From positions 1 through 7,750 of the forward strand of contig CAJAHV010000275.1 in NCBI GenBank assembly GCA_903939555.1: a DNA stretch of 7,750 bases, given 5' to 3'. Of this stretch, positions 1 through 6,647 are shown piece by piece. The stretch comes from an uncultured Alphaproteobacteria bacterium (GTDB lineage: Bacteria > Pseudomonadota > Alphaproteobacteria > Sphingomonadales > Sphingomonadaceae). Each line of letters begins with the position of its first letter. Position 1 is the stretch's first letter. The translations under genes and the position numbers were made by a program. The notes under the pieces are model-generated. The model was not told the DNA's origin. It saw nothing but the letters and a program-made list of their open reading frames with translations, and did no database searches.

Positions 1-1154
1 CGCACGATGGTCAGCCCGGCCGACGGCACGACATAAACGCGCTGGCCGCCGGCGCCATCGATGAACACGACATCGTCGCGGTCGAAGGGTTTAGCCGCCG
101 CCACCGTCATCGCCACCGCCTTGGCATAGCGCCGCACCGGTGCGTGCGGACTGCCGCGCCAGAAGTTCATGCCGAAATTGGGGTTCATCGGCGACGCTGC
201 GGTTACCGTCCGCACCCAGTCCGCCGCCACGACCTGTCGCTTACCGACCTTGCCGCCGTTGCGCACCAGTTCGCCGATGCGCAGCCAATCGGTCGCGCTG
301 GCCTGCAGGCAGCAGAAGAAATGCGGGTTGCCGCCCGGCCGGTCGAGCCACAGCGCGGCATCGCCCGCCCCGATCGGTGCCCAGATCTGGCGCGACAGAT
401 AATCGGCATAGCGCCCGCCGAGCACCGCCTGCAGCGCCAGCCCGGCAAGCTGCGTGCTGACATTCTGATAGGCGAATTCGCTGCCCGATGGGGTGGCCAG
501 CACGAACAGCTTCGCTGCGGCGCGATTGTCGCCACCAAACATCAACTGCGTCGCCGGCGCCGCCGGATCGCCGGGCGTGGCCGGCGGCGACCCGATGCCG
601 CTCGTCATGCGCAGCAATTGTTCGATGGTCACCGCGCCCTTGGGATCCCCGGCAAATTCAGGCAGATGCTTGTCGAGTCGGTCCGCCAGCGCGATCTTGC
701 CGGCACCAATCGCGGCACCATAAGCCAGCGCCAACACCGCCTTGTGCATTGATGCCGTGGCGAAGTGCGACGCTGCACCAAAGCCCGAGGCATAATGTTC
801 GTGAACGATGCGGCCGTCCTTGGCGACGATCAGCGCGAAACTGTTCTGGCCATCGGCATAAGCCTGCGCCGCCGCGAGCGCCGCGGGGGCGACGCCGGTT
901 CCGGCTGCAAAGGCCCGCGCCTTGCCGCCGCGCACGGTGTCGGCCGGGGTGTAGGCCGCAGGGCTTTCAACCGATGCGGCCATGGGGATCGCCTTCATGC
1001 GCGCTAGCAACGCTGCGGTATCGGGTGCCGACTGGGTGGGTGCAGACTGGGTGGGTGCAGACTGGGCGAGCGCCGACCCCGCCAGCCCGAGCAGCGCCGC
1101 AATCTGTATCGCGCGCCGCGCCGCGCGCCGCGCCGCGAGCAGCGCGACCTTCAC
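1..1154 (-). CDS. Exported S12-type serine hydrolase (beta-lactamase/CubicO-like), 3' end beyond the window
   Basis: The first 384 residues are visible; the C-terminus lies past the left edge. I chose the GTG at 1154. It overlaps the preceding stop as GTGA, has GGAAG 7 nt upstream, and gives a signal peptide of about 30 residues (basic Arg-rich start, hydrophobic core, cleavage near ALA-QS). A later ATG (residue 53) would lose this export signal. The catalytic motifs of the family are S135-M-H-K138 (Ser-x-x-Lys nucleophile and base) and Y229-Q-N231. A Cys-Cys pair lies at 281-282, and a G-x-G-G-Q segment near 367-371 sits where the third active-site motif is expected. Proteins of this fold hydrolyse amides, esters or beta-lactams outside the cytoplasm; the substrate here is unknown. 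It is the last visible gene of a coupled operon and a paralogue of the gene at 5375. The mature N-terminus carries a QSAPT repeat. Confidence 0.88.
   Translation of the reverse strand, partial: MKVALLAARRAARRAIQIAALLGLAGSALAQSAPTQSAPTQSAPDTAALLARMKAIPMAASVESPAAYTPADTVRGGKARAFAAGTGVAPAALAAAQAYADGQNSFALIVAKDGRIVHEHYASGFGAASHFATASMHKAVLALAYGAAIGAGKIALADRLDKHLPEFAGDPKGAVTIEQLLRMTSGIGSPPATPGDPAAPATQLMFGGDNRAAAKLFVLATPSGSEFAYQNVSTQLAGLALQAVLGGRYADYLSRQIWAPIGAGDAALWLDRPGGNPHFFCCLQASATDWLRIGELVRNGGKVGKRQVVAADWVRTVTAASPMNPNFGMNFWRGSPHAPVRRYAKAVAMTVAAAKPFDRDDVVFIDGAGGQRVYVVPSAGLTIV
1030..1066. repeat. 15-bp tandem repeat inside the serine hydrolase gene
   Basis: The unit gactgggtgggtgca occurs at 1030-1044 and 1045-1059, with a partial third copy at 1060-1066. 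The bases just before (1023-1029) resemble the unit end. In the protein it gives QSAPT-QSAPT-QSAP directly after the predicted signal cleavage site. The unit is a multiple of three, so copy-number change would keep the frame. Confidence 0.85.
1111..1137. repeat. 12-bp tandem repeat in the signal-peptide coding region
   Basis: The unit gcgcgccgcgcc is present 2.25 times (1111-1122, 1123-1134, 1135-1137). It encodes the basic ARRAARRA run at the start of the signal peptide of the left-edge hydrolase. Slippage here would add or remove four residues without a frameshift. Confidence 0.75.
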
Positions 1155-1453
1155 GCTTCATCTTCCGACGGCGGGCACAGCGCTGTCATCAGCGCGTTGG
1201 TGTAGCGCAGCCGCTCGGTCTCCAGTTCGGCGGCGAGCGCCGGGCCGGGCTGATGATCGCGGACCGCGCCGGGTGCGACGATGCCGTTTTCGGCGAGCAA
1301 CGCTTCGAGCACGCGCTGCCGATCCTTCACCACCCACAATTCGCGCGCCAGCACCAGCAATGCGCTCGCCACATCGTCGATCTGATCCGGCGCCAGCGCC
1401 TGGCCGCTGCGCGCCTGGCGCGAAGCCGCGGCCCCGTCCTTGAGATTGCTCAC
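1151..1453 (-). CDS. Small conserved-looking protein of unknown function (100 aa)
   Basis: I do not recognise a named family. The protein starts at a GTG that overlaps the methyltransferase stop (GTGA), and its own TGA overlaps the GTG of the serine hydrolase in the same way, so its translation is probably coupled on both sides. No good Shine-Dalgarno precedes it, which fits coupling. There is no signal peptide or membrane segment, so it is probably cytosolic. Residues about 20-57 look strongly helical: an acidic patch (DQIDD), then alternating hydrophobics ending in a DRQRVLEALL segment. A second helix spans about 70-92, and the tail is acidic (SEDEA). It could be an accessory or regulatory subunit for the methyltransferase or transporter, but this rests on position only. 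Confidence 0.75.
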   Translation of the reverse strand: MSNLKDGAAASRQARSGQALAPDQIDDVASALLVLARELWVVKDRQRVLEALLAENGIVAPGAVRDHQPGPALAAELETERLRYTNALMTALCPPSEDEA

Positions 1454-2496
1454 GCCGGTTTCGTCCCGATGATCACCCAGGGATAGGGCGCGCCATCAAG
1501 GCCGCCTTCCGACACATCGACAAAACCGGCTTGGCGCGCTGTCTCGCTCCAGTCGAGCGTCGCCGCCTCGCGCCAATAGGGCTCCCCACCCTTGTTGGCC
1601 TGCCAGTCGGCGCGCCACGACCCCATCTTGTCGTGGACGCGATAGGGGGTAACATCGCTCATCAGCATCTGGCCGCCCGGTTCGAGCAGGCGGAAGGCCT
1701 CGGCAAACACCGCCTTGATGGCGCTAGCCGGCATTTCGTGCAGGATGATGTAGCTGGCGACCAGATCGAAGCGCTTGGGCTCGAACCCGGTGTCCTCGGC
1801 GGCCTTCTGGTGCAGGTCCCAATCCCAGCCATGGGCATTGGCGACGCGCAGCGCTTCCTTGAGCATCGGCAGCGCCAGTTCCACCCCGGTAATGTGCGCC
1901 CGGGGATAGGTTTCCTGCAGCGCCGTGGTGAAATGCCCCGAACTTGTGCCCATTTCGCAGATGCGGGTGTAATCGGCGCGCGGCAGCTTGCCGAGCACGG
2001 CACGACGCTGGGCAAAGATGTCGCCGCCGAAATTGCGCGCCACATAGGTCTTGTGGATCAGTTCGGAATGGATGAAGCCCATTTCGGCATGGCCGTTCCA
2101 GCCGCCGGTGGTGCGGTGGAACCAGACGCCCTGATAGTAATCGGGCTCGGCAAAGTCGTTATAGGTCGTCAGCCGCGCCGGCCCCTTGGCCTCGAGCGCC
2201 GCCAATTGCGGCAGCAGCACATCGGCCATTTCATCAAAGCCGTCGCGCGCCACCCGGCCATGTTCGACACTGGCAAATTCGGCGATCAGGCTGCTGACGG
2301 CAAAGGCCTTGGAGCCGGCCAGCGCCGCGCTCATCACCTTGTGGCGGGCATCGAGATCATCGGGCAGCGTGTCGGCGGTGACACCCGATTTCGCCAGCGC
2401 CTGGTTCCAGCGCAGCGATATCGGCCGGCTGGCCTGGGTGATGCCGACCATGAAGTCCATGCCGGCGCGGCCGCCCTGGCGCAGAGTCTGAGGCAT
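1450..2496 (-). CDS. Class I SAM-dependent methyltransferase (348 aa)
   Basis: This is predicted to move a methyl group from S-adenosylmethionine to an unknown small molecule in the cytoplasm. The C-terminal half carries the Rossmann-fold signature: motif I E181-M-G-T-S-S-G187 for SAM binding, the acidic residue E206 after strand 2 (GVEL) for the ribose hydroxyls, FDLVASYIILHEMP at 243-256, and LEPGGQMLMSDV at 271-282. The first 170 residues form a mostly helical domain, as in methyltransferases whose N-terminal region shapes the substrate pocket. The ATG start is supported by GGGAG (2504-2508) 7 nt upstream; this site overlaps the transporter stop codon. The 3' end overlaps the next gene as GTGA. 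An O- or C-methyltransferase acting on an aromatic or polyketide-like acceptor is possible, but the sequence does not decide it. Confidence 0.88.
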   Translation of the reverse strand: MPQTLRQGGRAGMDFMVGITQASRPISLRWNQALAKSGVTADTLPDDLDARHKVMSAALAGSKAFAVSSLIAEFASVEHGRVARDGFDEMADVLLPQLAALEAKGPARLTTYNDFAEPDYYQGVWFHRTTGGWNGHAEMGFIHSELIHKTYVARNFGGDIFAQRRAVLGKLPRADYTRICEMGTSSGHFTTALQETYPRAHITGVELALPMLKEALRVANAHGWDWDLHQKAAEDTGFEPKRFDLVASYIILHEMPASAIKAVFAEAFRLLEPGGQMLMSDVTPYRVHDKMGSWRADWQANKGGEPYWREAATLDWSETARQAGFVDVSEGGLDGAPYPWVIIGTKPA

Positions 2497-2507
2497 GTTC
2501 TGTCTCC

Positions 2508-3869
2508 CTATTCGGCCACGGCCGGTGTCCCGGCGCTGTTGGCGGCGGGGGCGGTTTCATCGGCATCGAGCCGGAAATACAGCAGCGGGATGACCGAAAT
2601 GGCATAGAGCAGCGCCGGCACGATGGCGACGCCGATGTAAATTCCCGTCAAGGCTTCCGCTGGTTGCGCCACTGCTTTGCCGAGCGATGGCTTGAAGTGA
2701 AAGGCCTGGAGGATCAGCCCGATGAGCAGCGGCCCGAACGCCATCGAGGCCTTTTCGACGAAGCTGTAGGCGCCGGCATAAACCCCTTCGCGGCGGATGC
2801 CCGAGCGCTTGCAATCGGCATCGATAGCATCGGGCAGCAACGATTGGCCCATCAGCAGCAGCCCCCCCGAGAAGGTACCCGAACAGAAACCGCGCAACAG
2901 GATCAGCGGCAGCGGCTCATTGGCGCCGGCGAGCAGCCAGCTCGAGGTCAGGCAGGCGAACAACAGGCAGGCGGCCATGTACAGGTTGCGCTTGGAGAAG
3001 CGTTTGCCAAGCCAGACCCACACCGGCATCGTCGAGATCGTCGCGATGGTTGCCGCCGTCACATACAAGCCGACGGTCGATTCGGGCTGCAACAGCACAT
3101 TCTTCATCAGGAACAGGATCGACGCGGTCAGGCTGGCCAGCCCGACGAGCTGGCAGACCTTGGCGGCGATGATCAGCATGAACGGCCGATTCTGCAATAC
3201 CACCTGATAGCGCTTGAAACCGCCGGCCTGCGCGCCGCCCGTCACCTGCCGGGTCCGCCGCGCCGCGGCAAAGGTCGACAGCATGGCGGCGATGACGACC
3301 CCGGCAAGGATGAAGCCGACGATGCCATAGCCGGTGCGGCCGCCGCCCAGCCGGGTGACCAGTTGCGGTACCATGCCGGTGATCAGCCCGCCGATCGACA
3401 CAAAGGTGATGCGCCACGACATGATCGAGGTGCGTTCGGCCGGCATGTCGGTCATTTCCGCCGGCATCGCCATATAGGGCACGTTGAACAGCGTGTATCC
3501 GAGCGCGATGACGATCAGGCTCATCATGATCCATACCGGCAGCATCGTATCGAAAGCAGCGGGCGGGTTGAACACCATGGCTACCCCCAGGCCCGAGACA
3601 AAGGCCCCGGCCAGCAGGAACGGCGCACGGCGACCCATTGCCCCCTTCCAGCTGTCGCTGACCCCGCCCAGCACTGGCGCGGCAATGGCGTCGATCAGCT
3701 TGGCCCCGAACAACAGGCTGCCGGCCAGCGCCGGTGCCAACCCGAGCACCGAGGTCATGAAGAACAGCAAAAGCAGTGAATTGATCGTCAGCACCGTCAC
3801 CGTGCCGACCGAGCCGATGCCCCAGGCTGCCTTGATGCCGGTCGAAACGCGCGTGTCTGAGATGGTCAT
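2508..3869 (-). CDS. GPH-family (MelB-like) MFS transporter, about 453 aa
   Basis: A polytopic inner-membrane protein with about 12 hydrophobic segments, the usual length for the glycoside-pentoside-hexuronide:cation symporter branch of the major facilitator superfamily. The family signature is in the loop after the second helix: D60-A-I-A-A-P, then SDSWKGAMGRRAPFLL (71-86). Near the C-terminus a REGVYAG segment followed by helical EKASMAFGPLLIG is also typical. The position equal to the second sodium-site Asp of MelB is Ala64. I chose the ATG at 3869 (MTISDTR). An extension to a TTG at 3905 adds 12 residues that do not look like family sequence. No strong Shine-Dalgarno is visible. It is the first gene of the leftward operon and stops 11 nt before the methyltransferase. 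The substrate could be a sugar, glycoside or other small molecule. Confidence 0.87.
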   Translation of the reverse strand: MTISDTRVSTGIKAAWGIGSVGTVTVLTINSLLLLFFMTSVLGLAPALAGSLLFGAKLIDAIAAPVLGGVSDSWKGAMGRRAPFLLAGAFVSGLGVAMVFNPPAAFDTMLPVWIMMSLIVIALGYTLFNVPYMAMPAEMTDMPAERTSIMSWRITFVSIGGLITGMVPQLVTRLGGGRTGYGIVGFILAGVVIAAMLSTFAAARRTRQVTGGAQAGGFKRYQVVLQNRPFMLIIAAKVCQLVGLASLTASILFLMKNVLLQPESTVGLYVTAATIATISTMPVWVWLGKRFSKRNLYMAACLLFACLTSSWLLAGANEPLPLILLRGFCSGTFSGGLLLMGQSLLPDAIDADCKRSGIRREGVYAGAYSFVEKASMAFGPLLIGLILQAFHFKPSLGKAVAQPAEALTGIYIGVAIVPALLYAISVIPLLYFRLDADETAPAANSAGTPAVAE

Positions 3870-3942
3870 GTCGCCATCATGCGCGAACGCCGGGTGACAT
3901 CGCAAGACATGGCGGGTCTATCCACAGGGCGGACAGGAAGGC

Positions 3943-3954
3943 CGAGGGCCCTCG
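3943..3954. repeat. 12-bp perfect palindrome in the transporter/cytochrome gap
   Basis: The sequence cgagggccctcg reads the same on both strands. It begins 2 nt after the stop of the cytochrome gene and lies about 75 bp upstream of the transporter ATG. It could be an operator for the transporter operon or part of a weak terminator for the cytochrome gene. It has no T-run after it on the minus strand, and as a hairpin it would have almost no loop, so neither role is established. Confidence 0.3.
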
Positions 3955-3956
3955 CG

Positions 3957-5225
3957 TCAAGGGGATGAAGCAAGCGGCGGTTCTGCCGCCACATCCACCA
4001 TCGTCTCGCGGCGCAGCAGATTGACCACCGCCTGTTGCACCTTCGGGTCGGGGATCGGACCCGACGACACGATCATTGCGGTACCGGGCATGTGTTTTTG
4101 CGGATCGGCAATGAACCAGGCGATGCGTTCATCGGTCCACACCAGTCCGTGGCGGCCGGCATCGGCCATCACTGTCGTATAAGTGAAATTGGGTACCGTG
4201 CCGGCCTTTTGCCCGAAGATATGGTACAGGTTAGGCCCGACGAGGTGCGGGCCGTTCTTTTCTACCGTGTGGCAGAAGCGGCACCATTTGTAGGTATCGG
4301 CGCGCACCTGTTTTTCGAATGGTGTTTCGGGCGTGACCGGCACGCGCGCCGCCGGATGATCGGCCACCGCGACATGCGAGGTCAGCCCCTCCGGTGCCGA
4401 CACCGTCTCGCCCATCGGCCAGGGTGTGACCCGGAACAGCGCATGCGGGCCATAGGCACCGAGGCCGAGCAGCGACAGCGCCACCACCGGCGCGGCGATA
4501 CGCGCAACCGGCCCGAGCGGCTGCACTGCCTTTGCCGGCCCGGGATTGCGATGGATCAACCAGGCGACGCCCCAGACCAGCGCGCAGATCGCCCAGAAGA
4601 CCGCAACCGCGCGAGGCCCCGGTTCGGGCGATCGAAAGGTCGCGAACGAATAGACCGTGGTGGAAATGCCGGCGAAGATCTGCGCGCCAAAACCCGGCGG
4701 GAAGATGGCCAACAGCCCACGACCATGGCGCAACAACCCCCATGCCGTGGTGACCAGCGCCGCCGCGCTGAGCACCAGAATCATGAAGCCCATGCCGGAA
4801 TGGAAATAACCGGTGAACATCCACACCGGCCGACTGCGCGGCATCAGGTTCGGCAGCGTGACGAACGACCCAAGGTGGATCTGCAATTCATCGGCCCAAG
4901 CATAAAAGACCCCGAGCACCGGCGCCGCCACGATCACGCAATATGAGACCAGCGCCAGCCAGCGTCCCCAATTGTGCAGCGCTGCCGGCACACCCGGCGT
5001 TGGCGACACCAGCTTGTCGCGGCGCCACAGCCACAGCCGCCAAAGCACGACCAACAGCACGATGGTGCCGAGCAGATAGTGCCAGCCGCGATAAGTTTCG
5101 CGCAACGGCCCAAAACGATCGGACCGGGCGAGGAAAACCGTCAGTTGCGAATGGCTGAAATAGGCCAAGGCGACCAGCCAGCCGGCGATCCGCGTGTCGA
5201 GAGCATAGTATGAGCGCGGCATCAT
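3957..5225 (-). CDS. Cytochrome b561-like membrane protein fused to a class I cytochrome c domain (422 aa)
   Basis: This is predicted to pass electrons within or from the inner membrane to the periplasm. The N-terminal part has hydrophobic segments near 13-32, 50-66, 88-108 and 144-165, with candidate b-haem ligands H49 (WHYLLG), H84 and H142 (YFHSGMG). Two more hydrophobic segments lie near 206-224 and 242-259. The last 120 residues are a mono-haem cytochrome c: C315-R-F-C318-H319 covalently binds haem, GPNLYHIFGQKAG follows, and the PGTAM segment supplies the axial Met384. This part closely resembles mitochondrial cytochrome c and bacterial c2. The start is set by AGGAG at 5231-5235, 5 nt before ATG 5225 and 8 nt before ATG 5222; either is possible. 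Upstream codons to 5375 are rejected as a start. The gene is divergent from the hydrolase at 5375. The redox partner is unknown. Confidence 0.87.
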   Translation of the reverse strand: MMPRSYYALDTRIAGWLVALAYFSHSQLTVFLARSDRFGPLRETYRGWHYLLGTIVLLVVLWRLWLWRRDKLVSPTPGVPAALHNWGRWLALVSYCVIVAAPVLGVFYAWADELQIHLGSFVTLPNLMPRSRPVWMFTGYFHSGMGFMILVLSAAALVTTAWGLLRHGRGLLAIFPPGFGAQIFAGISTTVYSFATFRSPEPGPRAVAVFWAICALVWGVAWLIHRNPGPAKAVQPLGPVARIAAPVVALSLLGLGAYGPHALFRVTPWPMGETVSAPEGLTSHVAVADHPAARVPVTPETPFEKQVRADTYKWCRFCHTVEKNGPHLVGPNLYHIFGQKAGTVPNFTYTTVMADAGRHGLVWTDERIAWFIADPQKHMPGTAMIVSSGPIPDPKVQQAVVNLLRRETMVDVAAEPPLASSP

Positions 5226-5374
5226 CGGTTCTCCTACCCAAGCAAGGCTAGGCAAAGCCGGTCCGATGGCGCAAACAGCCGCAGCTTTATCCGCTGGACG
5301 GATGGACGCGGTATGCATCCTGCGCCAGCATCGGCCATTGTCCAGACTGAACACTACATCACCCGGGGAATGCA
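5226..5374. promoter_or_regulatory. Divergent intergenic region, presumed to hold promoters for both flanking genes
   Basis: These 149 bp separate the divergent cytochrome and serine hydrolase genes, so both promoters should lie here or nearby. The + strand gene has GGGGA at 5365-5369, 5 nt before its ATG. I could not find a convincing -35/-10 pair with normal spacing in either direction. A TTGTCC at 5338-5343 has no fitting -10 partner. The only repeats seen are short (GGACG twice near 5296-5308). Confidence 0.4.
5231..5235 (-). promoter_or_regulatory. Ribosome binding site for the b561-cytochrome c gene
   Basis: AGGAG on the minus strand lies 5 nt before ATG 5225 and 8 nt before ATG 5222. 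It shows that translation starts at one of these adjacent Met codons rather than at the far end of the open frame near 5375. Confidence 0.7.
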
Positions 5375-6610
5375 ATGCGCCATGTCGTTCGTCTCGCCAC
5401 CCTTGCGATCGCGCCGTTGCTGATGGCCGCCGCCGGTCCGGCTCCCTATCCGGCCCCCTATCCCGCCGACGTCGAGGCCGTCTACGCCGCGCGCTTTCAG
5501 GACATCGCTACCAGCGGCCGCGGCGAACTGAGCCGTTATGACCCGCTGGAAAGCGTTCCCGGCGCCACACCGAAGCCGCTGGCAGTGGATTCCAGCCCCG
5601 CTATCGACGCCGCAGCGCTCAAGGCCGCAGCCGCCTATGCCGGAGCCAATAATTCCAGCGCCTTTATCGTCATCCACAAGGGCAAGGTGGCGGCGGCGCA
5701 GTATTTCGGCACCACGACAGCGGCAACCGGGATCGTTTCCAAATCGCTCGCCAAGCCGATCACCGCGCTCGCCATCGGCCGCGCCATCGCGCTCGGCAAG
5801 ATCAGGACGCTCGACCAGCCGGTCACCGATTTCATTCCCGAATGGCGGGGCACGCCCAAGGCGGCGATGCTGGTCCGCCACTTGCTCGACATGCGATCGG
5901 GCCTGCTTGCCCAGGGCGTTTCCGCTGAACCGATGAACATGTGGAGCCGCGCCTATCTCCACCCCTTCCACGAAAAGATCATCCTTGAAGAATATCCACT
6001 GACCGACGCGCCGGGCAGCATCTATGAATACAGCAACGCCACTTCGGAACTGATCGCGCTGATCATCGAGCGCGCCACCGGCCGGCGCTATGCCGAATTC
6101 ATCGGCAGCGAAGTGCTGAAACCCATCGGCGCTGCCGGCGGCCAGGTCTGGATCAACCGGCCCGGCGGGCTGGCGCACAGCGGTTGCTGCGCGCTGCTGC
6201 CGGCCGAAACCTATGCCCGCATGGCGATGCTGGTCGCGCAGGACGGCAAATGGGGCGGCAGGCAGTTACTGCCCAAGGGTTATGTCGCCGCGATGAAGAC
6301 CGGCACCGCGCAGAACCCGCATTATGGCCTCGGCCTCTGGCTCGGCGGCACTTATATCGAGCGGCGCGGCTTTGCCAATGCTAACCGGCCCACCCCCAAG
6401 GTACTGCATTCCGAACCCTATCTGTCGAACGATGTCGTGATGTTCGACGGCAATTCCAGCCAGATCGTCTACATCGTGCCGTCGCAGCAACTGGTCGTGC
6501 TGCGCACCGGCGATGCCCCGCCGCGCACGCCGGAGTGGGACAATGCCCGGCTGATCAACATCATCCTGGGCGGGATACCGGGGGCGAAATTGACGCCGCA
6601 GCCGCGGTGA
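5375..6610 (+). CDS. Exported S12-type serine hydrolase (beta-lactamase/CubicO-like), 411 aa
   Basis: A complete protein with an N-terminal export signal of about 20 residues (basic start, hydrophobic core, MAAAG), then a proline-rich PAPYPAPYP stretch. Family motifs are S124-L-A-K127 (nucleophile and general base), Y219-S-N221, and a Cys-Cys pair at 271-272 after an NRPGG turn. The C-terminal strand region holds FDGNSSQ (357-363) and YIVPS (366-370), where the third active-site motif lies. It is likely to hydrolyse an amide or ester bond in the periplasm; a true beta-lactamase is only one option. By eye, about 30 of 86 positions match the paralogue at the left edge across the region from RYA to the YGLGLWLGG segment. 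A KTGTAQ at 308-313 resembles the penicillin-binding-protein motif but is in the wrong place. The gene has GGGGA 5 nt before its ATG and appears monocistronic, convergent with the next gene. Confidence 0.9.
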   Translation: MRHVVRLATLAIAPLLMAAAGPAPYPAPYPADVEAVYAARFQDIATSGRGELSRYDPLESVPGATPKPLAVDSSPAIDAAALKAAAAYAGANNSSAFIVIHKGKVAAAQYFGTTTAATGIVSKSLAKPITALAIGRAIALGKIRTLDQPVTDFIPEWRGTPKAAMLVRHLLDMRSGLLAQGVSAEPMNMWSRAYLHPFHEKIILEEYPLTDAPGSIYEYSNATSELIALIIERATGRRYAEFIGSEVLKPIGAAGGQVWINRPGGLAHSGCCALLPAETYARMAMLVAQDGKWGGRQLLPKGYVAAMKTGTAQNPHYGLGLWLGGTYIERRGFANANRPTPKVLHSEPYLSNDVVMFDGNSSQIVYIVPSQQLVVLRTGDAPPRTPEWDNARLINIILGGIPGAKLTPQPR

Positions 6611-6626
6611 AAAAGGGCATCCGGCA

Positions 6627-6647
6627 GCCGGGGCCTCAGGCCCCGGC
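6627..6647 (-). terminator. GC-rich hairpin at the convergent gene ends, possible terminator
   Basis: GCCGGGGCC (6627-6635) and GGCCCCGGC (6639-6647) are perfect 9-bp arms around TCA. On the minus strand this loop is the TGA stop codon of the alpha/beta hydrolase. On that strand a TTTTT run (6614-6610) follows 12 nt downstream, which is farther than in a classical intrinsic terminator. On the plus strand no T-run follows. The hairpin may still block read-through between the two convergent genes or protect the 3' end. Confidence 0.45.

Noticed and set aside
967..1161. ATG-started 64-codon frame at 1161 as the hydrolase start
   Set aside because: It is in a different frame and stops at 967. 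The GTG at 1154 gives the signal peptide and the full enzyme.
488..1486. Long plus-strand frames across the left-edge hydrolase
   Set aside because: Their composition is dominated by Arg, Pro and Ala. The minus-strand frame continues without a stop from 1154 to the window edge with intact S12 motifs.
1531..2607. Long open frame on the plus strand opposite the methyltransferase
   Set aside because: The minus strand holds all the SAM-binding motifs. The plus frame also runs into the transporter gene and has no family features.
2664..3779. Long open frame on the plus strand opposite the transporter
   Set aside because: It is rich in Gln, His, Arg and Gly with no recognisable motif, while the minus-strand frame has clear membrane helices and the GPH signature. 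Long antisense frames are common in GC-rich DNA.
3918..3926. DnaA-box-like ctatccaca
   Set aside because: A single site with one mismatch and no neighbouring boxes, AT-rich stretch or replication gene.
3955..3960. TTGACG on the minus strand as a -35 promoter box for the transporter operon
   Set aside because: It overlaps the cytochrome stop codon, and no TATAAT-like sequence lies 16-18 nt downstream.
4035..4946. Plus-strand frame opposite the cytochrome gene
   Set aside because: It is Arg- and His-rich low-information sequence, whereas the minus strand has CxxCH, the Met ligand and membrane segments.
5354..6178. 274-codon frame on the minus strand opposite the second S12 hydrolase
   Set aside because: No motif or ribosome site was seen, and the plus strand carries the signal peptide and catalytic motifs.
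6296..6313. KTGTAQ in the second S12 hydrolase as a penicillin-binding-protein active-site motif
   Set aside because: It lies before the YGLGLW segment, not on the strand where the third motif belongs, and the paralogue has TVTAAS there. I treat it as chance.
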